This document shows, in pieces, positions 23,261 to 34,400 of a stretch of 64,000 nt of DNA; within the stretch, counting starts at the first letter, position 1, and the number at the start of each line of letters is the position of its first letter. This stretch comes from Cryphonectria parasitica EP155 (Eukaryota; Ascomycota; Sordariomycetes; Diaporthales; Cryphonectriaceae): positions 2,604,001 through 2,668,000 of the forward strand of contig NW_024468913.1 of NCBI RefSeq assembly GCF_011745365.1. The letters run 5' to 3'. The notes under the pieces were generated by a model. That model worked only from the letters and a program-made list of their open reading frames with translations, was not told the DNA's origin and did no database searches. The position numbers and the translations under genes are program-made.

Positions 23261-25447
23261 CTTGAAAGACTGTTTTAGCGGTAGAGCCTGAAAGCTTTTT
23301 CAGAAGAATTAAGCGTTTTATTAAATATTTTAAGACGGCGGTCGAGAACAAAAAAGAGTGAATGCCCAGGAGGTTGTGCAGAGACCTTGAAAGAGCAGTT
23401 CAGTCCCGAGTCTGGTGGGCGGGCGGCCTTGTCCTTCTTATGAGCGTCCCTCCTCACAGCACATCTCTGTTTGTTTGCCCCTTTGCAATCATTAATACAA
23501 GCTTAAGTATTAAGTATGCAGCGGTGATTCGGTCCGCATCTGGGCCATGTCTTGGGACATCCCGCGAGAGGTGTTCCTCGCCTGCGTAATGGGTTGTGAC
23601 CGGTACATCGCCGGGAGTTTCCCGTCTCGTATCTTGTTGGAACTTTTGTGTTCTGCGTGAGACATGACCTGCTTCAACATTCAAGGTGAGGAATGCTGGA
23701 TTATGCCTTCCGCTAGAAAAACACTATCCGAAGACTCTACTTATCATTCAAAAGGGAGAAGACAAAAGGTGGTGAACGCAGCCTTATGAGGAGGTTGTTA
23801 GCATGTAAATAAAGCAGGCCAAAACCGCTTGGTCAGAGTGCTTCCCATAGTCGGTCAAGTGAGGGGGAGCGTTCCGCGCAAAAGAGGACTTCGGTATACC
23901 ACCATGAGGGCTTTCATCGAGATGGGAGGCAGATCGCTATCTGAACCACATTTTACATCCCTTCCCAGAGAATTCCCATTTCATTCCTGGACAAGCCTTA
24001 CACGTGCCTCATGAGGCGGGATTTGAGGCATGCCCCAAGGGATTGGCAGACAGTGATGCGCAGGACACTGGTTGTCTGCCAATTTCACAGTTTCCTGCCG
24101 AGGGATGAACTTCCCTGGTGGTGTCGTGGGGGGGGGGGGGGGGAACGTGAGTTCCACAGCATTCAGGCATGGGTTCTCAGCCCAAAATCCGAGAGCATTC
24201 CACAACATGTGATTAGCGTCGCCGTACACGACGGGTGGCGTGAGATGGTGTGCTTTGTTGTTGATGCGATATATTATTTCATGCTCCTTGCTACTTGTGA
24301 TGTTGTTTTGAGTTGCGGAGCTAGCATTGCCAACAAACCCTGCTTTGGTGGCAAAAACGACACAAGAGCTGGCAACATAGAAGACTAGGTTTTCCTATAA
24401 ACCCCCCCCCCCCCAGGGAGGAACCTGAGGTCTGAACAGCCGTATTTGGAACAAAATAAAAAAAGAGAGGAGCTCGTACATCAGCATTGGACGAAAATAC
24501 TGTAGATCAAACAGAGGGCAGTGTGAGCAAGTACTTACTTACTTTGACTAAGGCAAGTTAGGTGTCAGTCATTCAATAGGGGTCGTTGAGCCTCCAGACA
24601 GAAATTCTCTGATCATTTTCAATCAAGCCGTTCAGTACAAGACAATTATTACCTGATAAGTGAAACTACACAAAGCTGCCAGCACTGGTACTGTTCAAAT
24701 GACGATCTCGGTGCAATCTGAAGGATTGTATTAATGCGGTCATTTGCCTACTGGATGTGCTGCGTAGCCGAATTGCAACATAACCGAATACTTAAATATT
24801 TACATGGCTTGAGAATCATAAGTAAAGCAACAGTAATTAACAGGATATGTTGATGAAGCTAATTCGAGCACGAAGCAAGGAGTGATTATGATGCGATATC
24901 TCCTCAAGGGCTGAAATGCATCGCCTCATGCTGTAGACTTCGTTGCATTGCATCGATCCATATATGAACCATTTCGACCTAAGGGATAGAGATTGTACTC
25001 ATGATTACTAAGATGCCCAAGTCACCTATTTTATTAGAGCAAGTCTTCCCGAGGATTCCTTGACCAGGTACCTGGCTTTCCCCCCCCCCCCCCCTGATTT
25101 TTCCTTTACAACTAGAAACATGAGGAGGCCAGAAAGTTAGTCCTTCAATCTCTCTCCCTCGTTGAAGGCGGGCCCTCATGACGAGGCGAGTTGGAAGTGA
25201 GCACAGTCCAGGTATGCCGAGCATCTACAATGGACCTCATATAACACCTGCATATTTTATTCTTCTAATATCTTTTTCTGAAAAAGAACAATTGTATGAT
25301 CCAGAATAGTCTTTTCAAATTAAGGAAATGTTGTCAATATCTTGGGGGTTTCGCAATTTTACCTGGGAAGTTCTGAGGCGCAACTACCCTCCCCCACCCC
25401 CCCCCCCCAGATACTCTCTCGAGTACGTGGTCTTGGGACTTATATGG
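23261..25447. other. AT-rich intergenic tract between HsbA-like gene and Fot1 element
   Basis: About 2.2 kb with no supported gene. It includes the promoter of the HsbA-like gene and four long G or C homopolymers (24128-24143, 24402-24414, 25080-25094, 25397-25408). Sequence around 24480-25000 is AT-rich and lacks open frames. Confidence 0.5.
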
Positions 25448-25449
25448 TA

Positions 25450-25504
25450 AGTCAAAGGGGGGGGTTTTGGGCCGGGGTAGTTTTGGGCCACCCTGGCCAC
25501 CCTC
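25450..25504 (+). repeat. Left terminal inverted repeat of Fot1-like element
   Basis: 55 bp identical to the reverse complement of 27251-27305. It contains G8 and two TTTTGGGCC units, so the repeat has internal substructure that could serve as transposase binding sites. Confidence 0.95.
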
Positions 25505-25599
25505 ACCGCCTCTTCAACCCCCTTTAGTTTGATAGCTATTACTCAACCAATTTTGATCCAAACAACTTCATCTTTCCAGCAAACCTTTATCTGACTGTT

Positions 25600-27207
25600 A
25601 TGAAGCCCTATTCCGAGTTTGAGCTAGCCCAGGCCGTTGAGGCTGTCAGAAAAGGCAAGTCTCAGCGGCAAGCCTCGAGGGAATGGGGTATTCCAAGGAG
25701 TACTCTTCAGGCTCGCCTAGAAGGAGGGGAATCGCATAAAACAGCCCACGAAAACCAGCAAAGGCTCTCTATTGATCAGGAAAGAAGACTAGCCGAATGG
25801 ATCCTGATTCAAGAAAGCCTAGGCGTTCCACCAAGCCATTCAGAACTCAAATACTTTGCTCAGCAGATCCTCGAGGTCCAGGGAGACTCTCAGGCCCTCG
25901 GGGTGCAATGGACTCAGGCTTTTTTGAAGAGAAATCCAGAGATAAAGGTCAGGAAGACTCGCCGCATTGCCTCTGAATGAACGAATGGGGCTACAACAGA
26001 GGTAATACGGCTTTGGTTTCGTCTTTTCAATCTTCCTCATATCCAAGCTATTAAGCCAGCTAATAGATGGAATATGGATGAAGCTGGCCTGATGGAGGGC
26101 CAAGGAACAAATGGATTAGTTCTCGGAGGCTCCTCTTCGCGTTCAATTCAAAGGAAAGACCCTGGATCAAAAGCCTGGACTTCTTTCCTCGAGTGTATCT
26201 CAGCTACAGGTGCCTACCTCTTCCCTCTGGTGATTTTCAAGGGCCAAACGGTACAACAACAGTGGTTTCCTCTTGATTTGGAGCCTTTTGATGGTTGGAA
26301 GTTTACAGCTACGCAAAACGGATGGACAAACGATAAAATGGCAGTTGAATGGCTGAAAGAGATCTTCATTCCTCATAGCCAGCCAGCAGACCCCTCAGAA
26401 GCCAGGCTGTTAGTCCTGGATGGCCATGGCAGCCATAAAACGGACGAGTTTATGTGGCTTTGCTTCCAAAACAATATCCTGCTTATTTACTTGCCTCCTC
26501 ATACCTCTCACGTTCTTCAACCCCTCGATCTAGGGGTCTTTTCATCTCTCAAACGGGCATACAGAAAGAAAGTCAGCAATATGGGCCAATGGGGCGATTC
26601 AACTATCGCAGGCAAGCGTTTATTCCTCAGCAACTATCGTCTGGCTCGACTGGAAGGCCTTTCAAGCCAGAATATTAGATCTGGATGGAAAGCAACTGGT
26701 CTGTGGCCTCTCAGACCCTCAAAAGCCCTCTTGAGCCCTCTTCTCCTCGAGAACAGTCAACCAAGCCGTCAGACCCAGTCCAATTCAGGCTCAGCACAAT
26801 CAACAGCACCTCGTCTTTCCCCAAAAGCCTCCTCAAGCCAGCCAGTCCTCTTTTCAACTCCTCGAAAGGCTAAACAGCTGTACTATCAGCTGCTAGAGAA
26901 TCGACAACAACTTCGAACGGAACCAGGCCGCCGTATGCTATTCAAGAAGATAAAAAAGGCTTATGGGGAGAGGGACCTCGAGTTTGCCAAGGCATTGGAG
27001 GAAAATAAAGCGTTGAAAAGGCAGATTGAGGCTCTGAGGCCTAGTAAAAGAAGAAAGGTTGATATGGATCCGAATTCGAAGTTTGCAGGGATTGAGGATA
27101 TACAGAGAGCTCAAAACGCGGCCAATCGCCACGAGGATAGTCTGAATGAAGAGAGCGATGTCGAATTACCTACTGATGAGGAGGATTGCATCGTGGTGGG
27201 TGAATAG
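25600..27207 (+). pseudogene. Fot1/pogo transposase (DDE_1) with one in-frame TGA
   Basis: Frame of 536 codons. Residues 1-126 hold the psq-type helix-turn-helix (AVEAVRKGKSQRQASREWGI) and a CENP-B/Tc5-like second DNA-binding domain. Codon 127 (25978-25980) is TGA. The same frame continues without a shift through TNGATTEVIRLWF, NRWNMDEAGL (D160), LVLDGHGSHKTD (D274) and PPHTSHVLQPLDLGVF (D310), so the pogo-type DDD catalytic triad is intact. A C-terminal coiled coil and acidic tail follow. In related transposases the residue at the stop is usually Arg (RxNGATT), so a CGA to TGA transition is the simplest origin. Unless the stop is read through or spliced out, the product is a truncated DNA-binding domain. 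It could still be mobilised by a transposase supplied from another copy. Confidence 0.9.
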
Positions 27208-27250
27208 AATAGATAAACAGTATATATATATATGGGTGTGTGTATTTGAC

Positions 27251-27305
27251 GAGGGTGGCCAGGGTGGCCCAAAACTACCCCGGCCCAAAACCCCCCCCTT
27301 TGACT
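27251..27305 (-). repeat. Right terminal inverted repeat of Fot1-like element
   Basis: Perfect inverted copy of 25450-25504, followed by the TA duplication. Confidence 0.95.
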
Positions 27306-27702
27306 TACGTCGTCGAGTACTCCTGCTTAAGCTGAAAACGTTCAGGGGTTAGGTAAACTAAATGGACTACCGGAACGGGGCCCTGGTCCCCGCAACCCGG
27401 CACTTACAGCGCGGTGCAGCACAGGCCACCCGCCTAAGATAGATTGGACGGGTGACATTGCATAATCGTTTTCAATTTGAGGATCTTATCGACAACCTTT
27501 CAACACGTCTCGATCAAAGCTTTAACAATATCTGCTGCGTCACGTACAAACCCTCCACACTCAAATTGCAGCACCCCACAACCTCGAGTTGCATCCGACT
27601 TTGACATATACAGATGTAGCCTCAAATCGAACCAACCCCTCTATTGCAACGAAACCTCCCCACCGCCCCCCCCTGCCCCGCCGACCTTACTTACCAAATG
27701 AC
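27306..27702. other. Promoter/leader of polysaccharide deacetylase gene
   Basis: About 400 bp between the transposon and the next gene. C-rich leader directly before the start. The insertion lies within ~400 bp of the coding start and so probably in or next to its promoter. Confidence 0.5.
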
Positions 27703-28533
27703 ATGATCCGTCTCTCCGCCCTCTTCCGCCTACCCTCCAAGGTGAAGCGGCGCGCCCGTCGGCACAGGATGGCCACGCTCCTCCTGCTCTGCTTCCTACT
27801 CCTCCTCCTCCTCCTACCATTCTACATCATCTACCGCCCGCCACGGCTCCTCATCCGCTACTTCCAGCACCGCTGGCCCGACGTCCTCTGGGAGGTCTCG
27901 ATCCCCCATTCCTCCTCGAAGCCCAACGGTGGCGACAAGTACATAGCGCTCACCATCGACGACGCGCCGTCCGAGCACACGCGCGCGATCCTGCAGGTCC
28001 TCGAGGACAGCGACGCGCACGCCACCATGTTCGTTATCGGCGGGCAGGTCGAGGGCCGCGAGGACGTGCTGCGCGAGGTGGTGGCGCAGGGCAACGAGCT
28101 GGGCAACCACGCGATGCACGACGAGGCCGCGCGCGGCCTGGACCTGGACGTGCTCGAGGGCCAGATCGAGCGCGTGCAGGGGCTCATACGGCAGGCGTAC
28201 GCGGACGCCGGCCGGCCGGAGGGGCCGCGGCATCAGTACTTCCGGCCCGGGTCGGGGATCTTCAGCACCGAGATGCGGGCTATGGTCAGCAGGCTGGGGT
28301 ACAGGCTCGTGCTGGGCAGCGTCTACCCACATGACCCTCAGGTCCCCTACTGGTGGCTGAACGCATGGCATATCCTCAGCATGGCCAGGGACGGCGGCAT
28401 CATCGTGTGTCACGACAGGAGGAGCTGGACCATACCCATGTTGAAGAAGGTGCTGCCCGAGCTCAAGAGGAGGGGCTACAAGGTGGTGACCGTCTCCGAG
28501 CTCCTGGACGCCGCGAGCCGGCGAGCCGAGTAG
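27703..28533 (+). CDS. Membrane-anchored polysaccharide deacetylase (NodB/chitin deacetylase-like)
   Basis: Carbohydrate esterase family 4-type protein, predicted to remove acetyl groups from chitin-like polymers at the cell surface or in the secretory pathway. 276 residues, single exon. A basic N-terminus precedes one strong hydrophobic segment (about residues 24-44), which suggests a type II membrane anchor. NodB motifs: TIDDAP (D86, D87; motif 1), GNHAMHDE (H136; motif 2), YFRPGSG (R181-P182-G183; motif 3) and IIVCHD (H237, D238; motif 5). In motif 2 the second His (H139) is three residues after the first, not the usual four, so the metal site is non-canonical. The ATG at 27703 is the first ATG of the frame; upstream extension has no ATG. 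The neighbouring transposon ends 397 bp upstream. Confidence 0.88.
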   Translation: MIRLSALFRLPSKVKRRARRHRMATLLLLCFLLLLLLLPFYIIYRPPRLLIRYFQHRWPDVLWEVSIPHSSSKPNGGDKYIALTIDDAPSEHTRAILQVLEDSDAHATMFVIGGQVEGREDVLREVVAQGNELGNHAMHDEAARGLDLDVLEGQIERVQGLIRQAYADAGRPEGPRHQYFRPGSGIFSTEMRAMVSRLGYRLVLGSVYPHDPQVPYWWLNAWHILSMARDGGIIVCHDRRSWTIPMLKKVLPELKRRGYKVVTVSELLDAASRRAE

Positions 28534-30462
28534 CCTGCTTGGGCTGAGGTTGTGGCTTTCATACGGTCTGGACTAGATGTTCTTGAGACCTTTTACGGAG
28601 CTGCGGGACCAGCAACTTGTGTCTTCTTTGCAAAAGAGACAACCCCCCCCCCCCTCGAGTGTCATAGATTAGGAAGAATTCAGCATTGGAGGAGGGTTGT
28701 CTTTTTTAAGGCGTTTATATGTGCTTCTTTGATCATGGCATGGAGTTTATCGGCGTCGGAACTACAATATAGGATGAAAATAGACCGAGAACGGATACAC
28801 TGGGCAGGTTGACCTACCACTCTCCTGTGCCTCTTAACGCCTCTCTCTATTCCGGAGTGGGCGGCACAAACCCATTTCTTCCCAAAGCTCACACAAAAGC
28901 TGTATGCACGTCACACAGAAATGAGACTGCATCCTTGCGCTGCTCTGCAGTACGACAGCCATCTCGCGCATCCGCCTACAGAAAGTCCACGTGCATCGAG
29001 AATGGATTGCTCCAGCCACAGACGTAGCTCTGCGGAACCCCAGAACCAAGACACGTGGCGCACCTGGGCCGGGGTCCTCTACCCCAGCCTTCGAGTGAAG
29101 ATGTTCCATCTCCTTGACGCCAAGCGGGGTTCTGCCCGGGGTCATCAACCTGGAACGTTCCAAATCATAGGCTCATAAGCGCTCATGAAATGAAAACCAG
29201 GAAAAAGTGAAAAGAGGAAAAAAATTTTAAAGAATGAAGAAAAGAAAGGCTCAGCCGGGAAACCCTTCCGGAGGTAATACCGTTGTCCCAACAAATCCTG
29301 AGAAGATTAAGCTTCACGAATAAAGTTGTCTTTCAATGCCGGCCCCGGTCAACAGTTCACACAAAACCACAAATCAAGCATATCTGGGGTACAAGACACT
29401 ACAGCACGAGATCCCCTGTGGTTCGAGAAGTTCTCAAAATCCCCTTGCGGCCACTTCCATGCCAAGGGCCGTCTTTAAGTATGTATGCTGCGTGGCCCGC
29501 CCGGGACCCTGCACACTAAAGGTTGTTATGCTATATAGTAAGCATACTTATGTGAACCTCAATGAGGAAGAAGCGTTGTAGCAGCAGCAGCAAGGATGTC
29601 GTAGAATGTGCGAGATTGGAGAGCCTTAGGCCCAGCAGCAACAAGTGAGGCGAGCCTTGTTCGGTGCCCCACGACGTTTGTTTGGAGTACATAAGTAGAT
29701 TTCCTAGTACAGTACTCCAGGAAGGGGGGCTGACAGGGATAGGCCCCAGCAGCTAAATCTATGTCGAGGCGAACGGGGATCCGCGTGCATGAACTTCAAA
29801 ACTTGGGCATGGCCCTGCAGATCGCCAGTATCATATATAGTGTCCCTGGCAGTTTTGTTCCCTGTCCTGTGATCTATTGCAACCATGTCATCTGTCAACA
29901 GTCAGGACGTCACATGCGATTGGTAGTCATGAATATTTGGTATGCGTTCATCATCCAGCTTTGATTCATGGAATATCTTAGGAATAAAACCTGCAGTCTC
30001 TATGCTGCTATGGAATTGAAGTGTTTCAAGACCTCGTGCCTTCCAATTTCTTTCATCTGTCCCCCCTTGGTATCTCATAAGTGTAGAACAAAGTAAAAAA
30101 AATAATAAAAGGAAGGGAAAAGAAAAGAACAAAAGTTTGTGAATGAATACAACGTTGTAGGGAGTGTTGAGAATGTAGTAAAGAATATCTCCAGGAAAGA
30201 GTGACTGGAGGGATTAGAAAATAAGAACAATGTCCTGACACCCAAATGTTGTTCTGCTGCCTCAAGGGGCACGGGGAATAATGTGAAAACAAGAATTGAA
30301 TAGCAACCCAGTGACCAAAGTTTTCAAGGACGCCTTTCTCCCTTGCATGACTTGGAATATCCTGAACCCTCGCACCGATGCAAGTGTGTTCCAACCGATT
30401 GGAACCAGGTATCCTGGGCGCGGCCTCGCTCAGTGCATGCCGTCCCCTCCGATAACAAAAGT
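28534..30462. other. Convergent intergenic region
   Basis: 1.9 kb with no supported gene. A C12 tract lies at 28643-28654. The final few hundred bases should contain the 3' end of the CRIB-motif gene. Short open frames here have no conserved features. Confidence 0.5.
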
Positions 30463-31485
30463 CTAGATCCACTGGGGAGCCACGGTCTTAACGTGCCTCG
30501 CCTCGCCACCAAAGAAGGTGCTGAACAGACTCTGGATATCAGAGACGTACTCTTCGGGGCTGAATTTGTACAACCCTCGAGAGGCGAGGTCCTTCTCCTC
30601 TTGCGTAGCAATAGCACGGCTCTTGTCTGCAGCCTTGAGAGCAAACTCCTCAGCGAGCTCCGTGACCTGCGCCAGTTCGTGTCCAAATGGCTCCTTCGTG
30701 GCTGCTGCAGAAGATGACGACAGCGCGGCAGGGACCGGCGGGGGCATCTTGGCCGAGGTTTTCTGTGCGTGATAGGCGCTGCTGGTGTGGGGGCTGCTGG
30801 CCGTGGTGTTGGTCGAGTTCGATGAGGCACGGGAGAAGGTGCCGCTGGCCTTGGAAGAAACGGACCGGCTGGATTGCTCTGACAGTCTCGAAATAGAGGG
30901 CTTGCCGCCCAGTCGTTCTGGAACAGACGCCTTCCGGCTTAGAGAATCTGTTCTCCGGCTCAGAGGCTCGAATGACCGCTTGGTGTGGGACGGCGCTCGC
31001 TTGGGGATCGCCGGCACAGCTGGCGCATTCACAGTCGAGGTCTGGCCAGGAAGGGTGAAGTAGCAGGAAAGATGATTCGGCTCGGGTGCGACGGGAGACT
31101 TATCATCGTCGTGCAGGTCACCGCCGTGCGGGAAAGCCGAATCAGGACTGGTTGGCGGTGAAGACGCTGCGGTTGGGCTGCGGTCCGAGTCGCCCTCGGA
31201 CCCAAGCGACATGGACGAGTAGGATGTGGCCGTCTTGGGCTCCTTGTGGATATCCGGGGCGTCGTATGACAGCATGTTGGTGGTGTGAATCAGTTCTGTT
31301 GGTGCTGAGATCTTGGGGCCCTTGCGGATATCTGGGGCGTTGTAAGAGAGCATGTTGGTCGTGTGGACCAGCTCGACTGGCCCTGATATCTTGGTCCGCA
31401 CAGTGTTGCTTCTGGTTGGCCTGCCCTCTCCATCACCCCCAAACACCTTGGCCCGGCGGGTGGTGAACGCTCTGGCTAGAGACAT
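30463..31485 (-). CDS. Protein with two tandem CRIB-like motifs, Ser-rich
   Basis: 340 residues, single exon. Near the N-terminus two ~30-residue segments are almost identical: ISGPVELVHTTNMLSYNAPD (about 33-52) and ISAPTELIHTTNMLSYDAPD (about 59-78). Each resembles the CRIB consensus (I-S-x-P-x4-H), the Cdc42/Rac GTPase-binding motif of PAK kinases and Gic proteins. No kinase domain follows. The middle is Ser/Pro/Arg-rich and disordered. The C-terminal ~70 residues look folded and helical (GHELAQVTELAEEFALKAAD, FSPEEYVSDIQSLFSTFFGG). This arrangement suggests a Rho-GTPase effector or scaffold in polarity signalling. The second His of a standard CRIB (HxxH) is absent, so GTPase binding is inference. 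Confidence 0.8.
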   Translation of the reverse strand: MSLARAFTTRRAKVFGGDGEGRPTRSNTVRTKISGPVELVHTTNMLSYNAPDIRKGPKISAPTELIHTTNMLSYDAPDIHKEPKTATSYSSMSLGSEGDSDRSPTAASSPPTSPDSAFPHGGDLHDDDKSPVAPEPNHLSCYFTLPGQTSTVNAPAVPAIPKRAPSHTKRSFEPLSRRTDSLSRKASVPERLGGKPSISRLSEQSSRSVSSKASGTFSRASSNSTNTTASSPHTSSAYHAQKTSAKMPPPVPAALSSSSAAATKEPFGHELAQVTELAEEFALKAADKSRAIATQEEKDLASRGLYKFSPEEYVSDIQSLFSTFFGGEARHVKTVAPQWI

Positions 31486-34400
31486 TTTTGCAGAGTTTGG
31501 ATGGAACGAAATGGAGGTTGTTGAGAAAGATCCGGAGGAGCCTTGGAAATGTAATTATTTTTTTATTTTTTTGAATTTATCGATTCTTCCCGGGATCTGC
31601 AAGTTAATGCAGCTCGACGCGAGGGAGGTCTCAAGTGAGATGAGGCGAAAAGTGACGAAGTATCAACGAGACAATATCCCACGGGGCGAAACCGTATGAC
31701 GTGCGGTGTCTTAACGAAAAGGTCACAGAGTGAGAACGTCTGTGAAATCGTCGCCAGAATGTTGCCGAGTGATAAGAGGTTTGGTTGGTGGCTCTGCGGG
31801 TAGGGACTGCACCTTCTGACAGGATGAGCCGATCGGATGTGGTGATTGGCCGAAATGTCTTTGAAACCCGCCTAGATGATCGCACAGGGCACAGATGACC
31901 TTCCAAGGTGGGACACACACAAAGACTCAAGAGCCTAGACAAGAAAAAGAAAATAGGCAGGTGGTGGGGTGGCCGATTCAAGCTTGGTGTGAGCGAGTCT
32001 TGAGACGGGGCGCAGACTGCGTCAAAGTCGGCGGCGAGGTGGGAGAGTTAAATCGGGTCGAAACGTCAATGGCGTGTTCTGTCGCGAAAACAAGAGTGAC
32101 CCGACGTCAAAGAGTGATCTTGAAAGTGATGATTGTCGTTTTTTGTTGGAATCCAGTCCTTTGTGGAAAATAGCCAAAAGTGCCCTCGGGTACAGCGAGG
32201 CAACCTTTGTGGGTTGGTGTTGGCGTATTGAAGGTGGTGAGGCCAAGGTGAAGTGGAGAAAGAAATGATTGATCTCAGGCGACTAGTCCTGAACGCACAC
32301 CTCGAGAGTGCTTGGTGGTAAAGATCGAAAGCCACCAGTAAAAGAACGAGGGAAAAGGCCCAGTGGGGAGAGGTTGTTAACCTGGGCAGGATCCCGAGAG
32401 AGTTTTGTCTTTTCTATCGCTGTCGCAACTAAAAAGAGAATCAGGTTCCTAAAAAGGTCTCCAACCAACGATGAGATCGGCTTTTCGGCTAGACCTCAGT
32501 TGTCAGATGAGTCTTGGTCGTCTCTGGGGAGGTTCTCAGTTGGTCAGGAGGGCGCGGGCAGGTCACTTGGGCTCGAAGGAGCGAATGTGGACAGGTGAAA
32601 AGGCCGGCAGGATGGTTTCTTGGTTTTGTTTTTGGTGATGATTCTGTGAAAGGAAGGTCGTTTCTCGAAATCCTGCGAGAAGTTGAGAGTCGAACTTGAG
32701 CCGTACTAATATGGTGGAAAATGCGGCCAACACACAAACACCGCGACAACAGAGTGCACGATGAATGACGGTTTGGTCGTCGGGGTAAGGATTGGCTGGA
32801 AGAAGGATAATATTTTGCTGAACAACGAAAGGATGAAGATCCGGGGGAGGGACGTGTGAGTAATTAAAAGTCGAGGCTTTGAGGGAGATCAAAGGTGGAT
32901 GTGGTTTGTAGTCCCCACCGGTGGCACTCCCCTTTTTCGGGTACAAAGTAGCCCTGACCCAGCGCTTGACTTGCCTGGGGTCAGCGGGACTTCCATCCGC
33001 ACGCCAATATATATGAGAAGTCGGGGTTTCAGGGACTTGTGGCCAAGGGATCAGGTACGTACCCGCTACTCACCCACATCCTGGCACGACTGCCATCGTC
33101 TGCTATCTACTGCTACCTACCATAGTATGATCTGTACTAAACTGTTGTATCTACCGCAACAGCAACTACACGACTCAACCGCCCTTCTCATCGGACCGAG
33201 CTTCATCATCGCCTCACTTTAGCCTGAGCCTAAGTGAAAGGAAGAAAGGAAGAAGAAAAGTTATTCTTTATGAGCGATTAAAAAAACTCTGAATATCTGT
33301 CGAGCATCTTATCCGTCATTCCGCCATTTTTTTTTTTCAACCGGTCTGTCAGTCCGTCGTCTCTCGAGGTACATATGGTAAACCCGCTTAGTAAATTGGG
33401 GATCTGATCCCTGCCAAACACCCACCAAGACTGACTATTGATTGGTCAGGATAGAAGAAGCAAGCTACCTAGCGCAGGAACAAGGGGTAGCGTTGCCACT
33501 CTCTCTTCCCTTCCACGCATCCTGCCCAAGAAACAAACGGTTTTACTGTGTGTGTGGTTTAGAGTTCCCCTTTGGATTTTTTCATCCTTCCGCCTGTAAA
33601 CCCAAAGGGCAAAACTCTCCCCTTCGAAACAACAAGCTTCGAGGGTGATCCGATAGTGCACATGTGGGATTTGCATTTGTATCCCTCCAAGAGATCTGCC
33701 TCCAGAAAGGGTCAGACAGGAGCGTCCAAAAAGGTCCTCACCGAACACGGCGCTACCAGCGTGCACATAGCGATGCAGCTGCCTTGCTCCCTTCTTCCCC
33801 ACCCCTTTCTTCCCCCCCCCCCCCCTTTTCCCTTCCCTTCCCTTCCATCACACCACCACCATCATCAATACCGTGTGTGGATAATGTGGTACTACTGCAT
33901 GCGTGCTCTCTGTATATGCATCACCTTGCCCTCCATCACCTCCGACCATGGCCCGCATTTCTTACCAACGAGTGGCCTGGCCTAACAAACACTGGTTCAT
34001 GGGGGGTGAGTGGCCCGACCACATGGGTGGAGCCAGCACGCGGCACTAGGGACGGCTTACTGCAACCCTATCGAGTATCTTCCGACAGCGAGGTGGGCCA
34101 TGCTTCGCGGCCTGGTGACTCGTCCATTGCCCACAGCTGACCCGCCATCACTACTAACTAAGTACTTATCTACTAGTACACTGCCCATTGCGTGCTCTGC
34201 TAACTCAATCAACACACCAACAGCCAAAAGGGCTGCTGTACTGGTCGGTGGACGCTGGACGCTGGATAATGTCCAATGGTCAGAGGGCGACCTGGGCCAT
34301 GGGTTCGTTGCACACTGCCATACTGCCTGGGCCTACCAAGAACGGATTCAAAGCGTGGGGCCAGGTCACGTTGAGGCCTCTCTACCCTGCACAGAGTGCA

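Larger units (their letters stand above)
25450..27305 (+). mobile_element. Fot1/pogo-type DNA transposon, complete with terminal inverted repeats
   Basis: 1,856-bp class II element of the Tc1/mariner superfamily, pogo/Fot1 group. It is bounded by perfect 55-bp inverted repeats (25450-25504 and 27251-27305) beginning AGTCAAAGGGG; AGTCAA is also the end sequence of Fot1. A TA dinucleotide flanks each end (25448-25449 and 27306-27307), the expected target-site duplication. It carries one transposase gene on the plus strand, interrupted by one in-frame stop. Confidence 0.95.
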
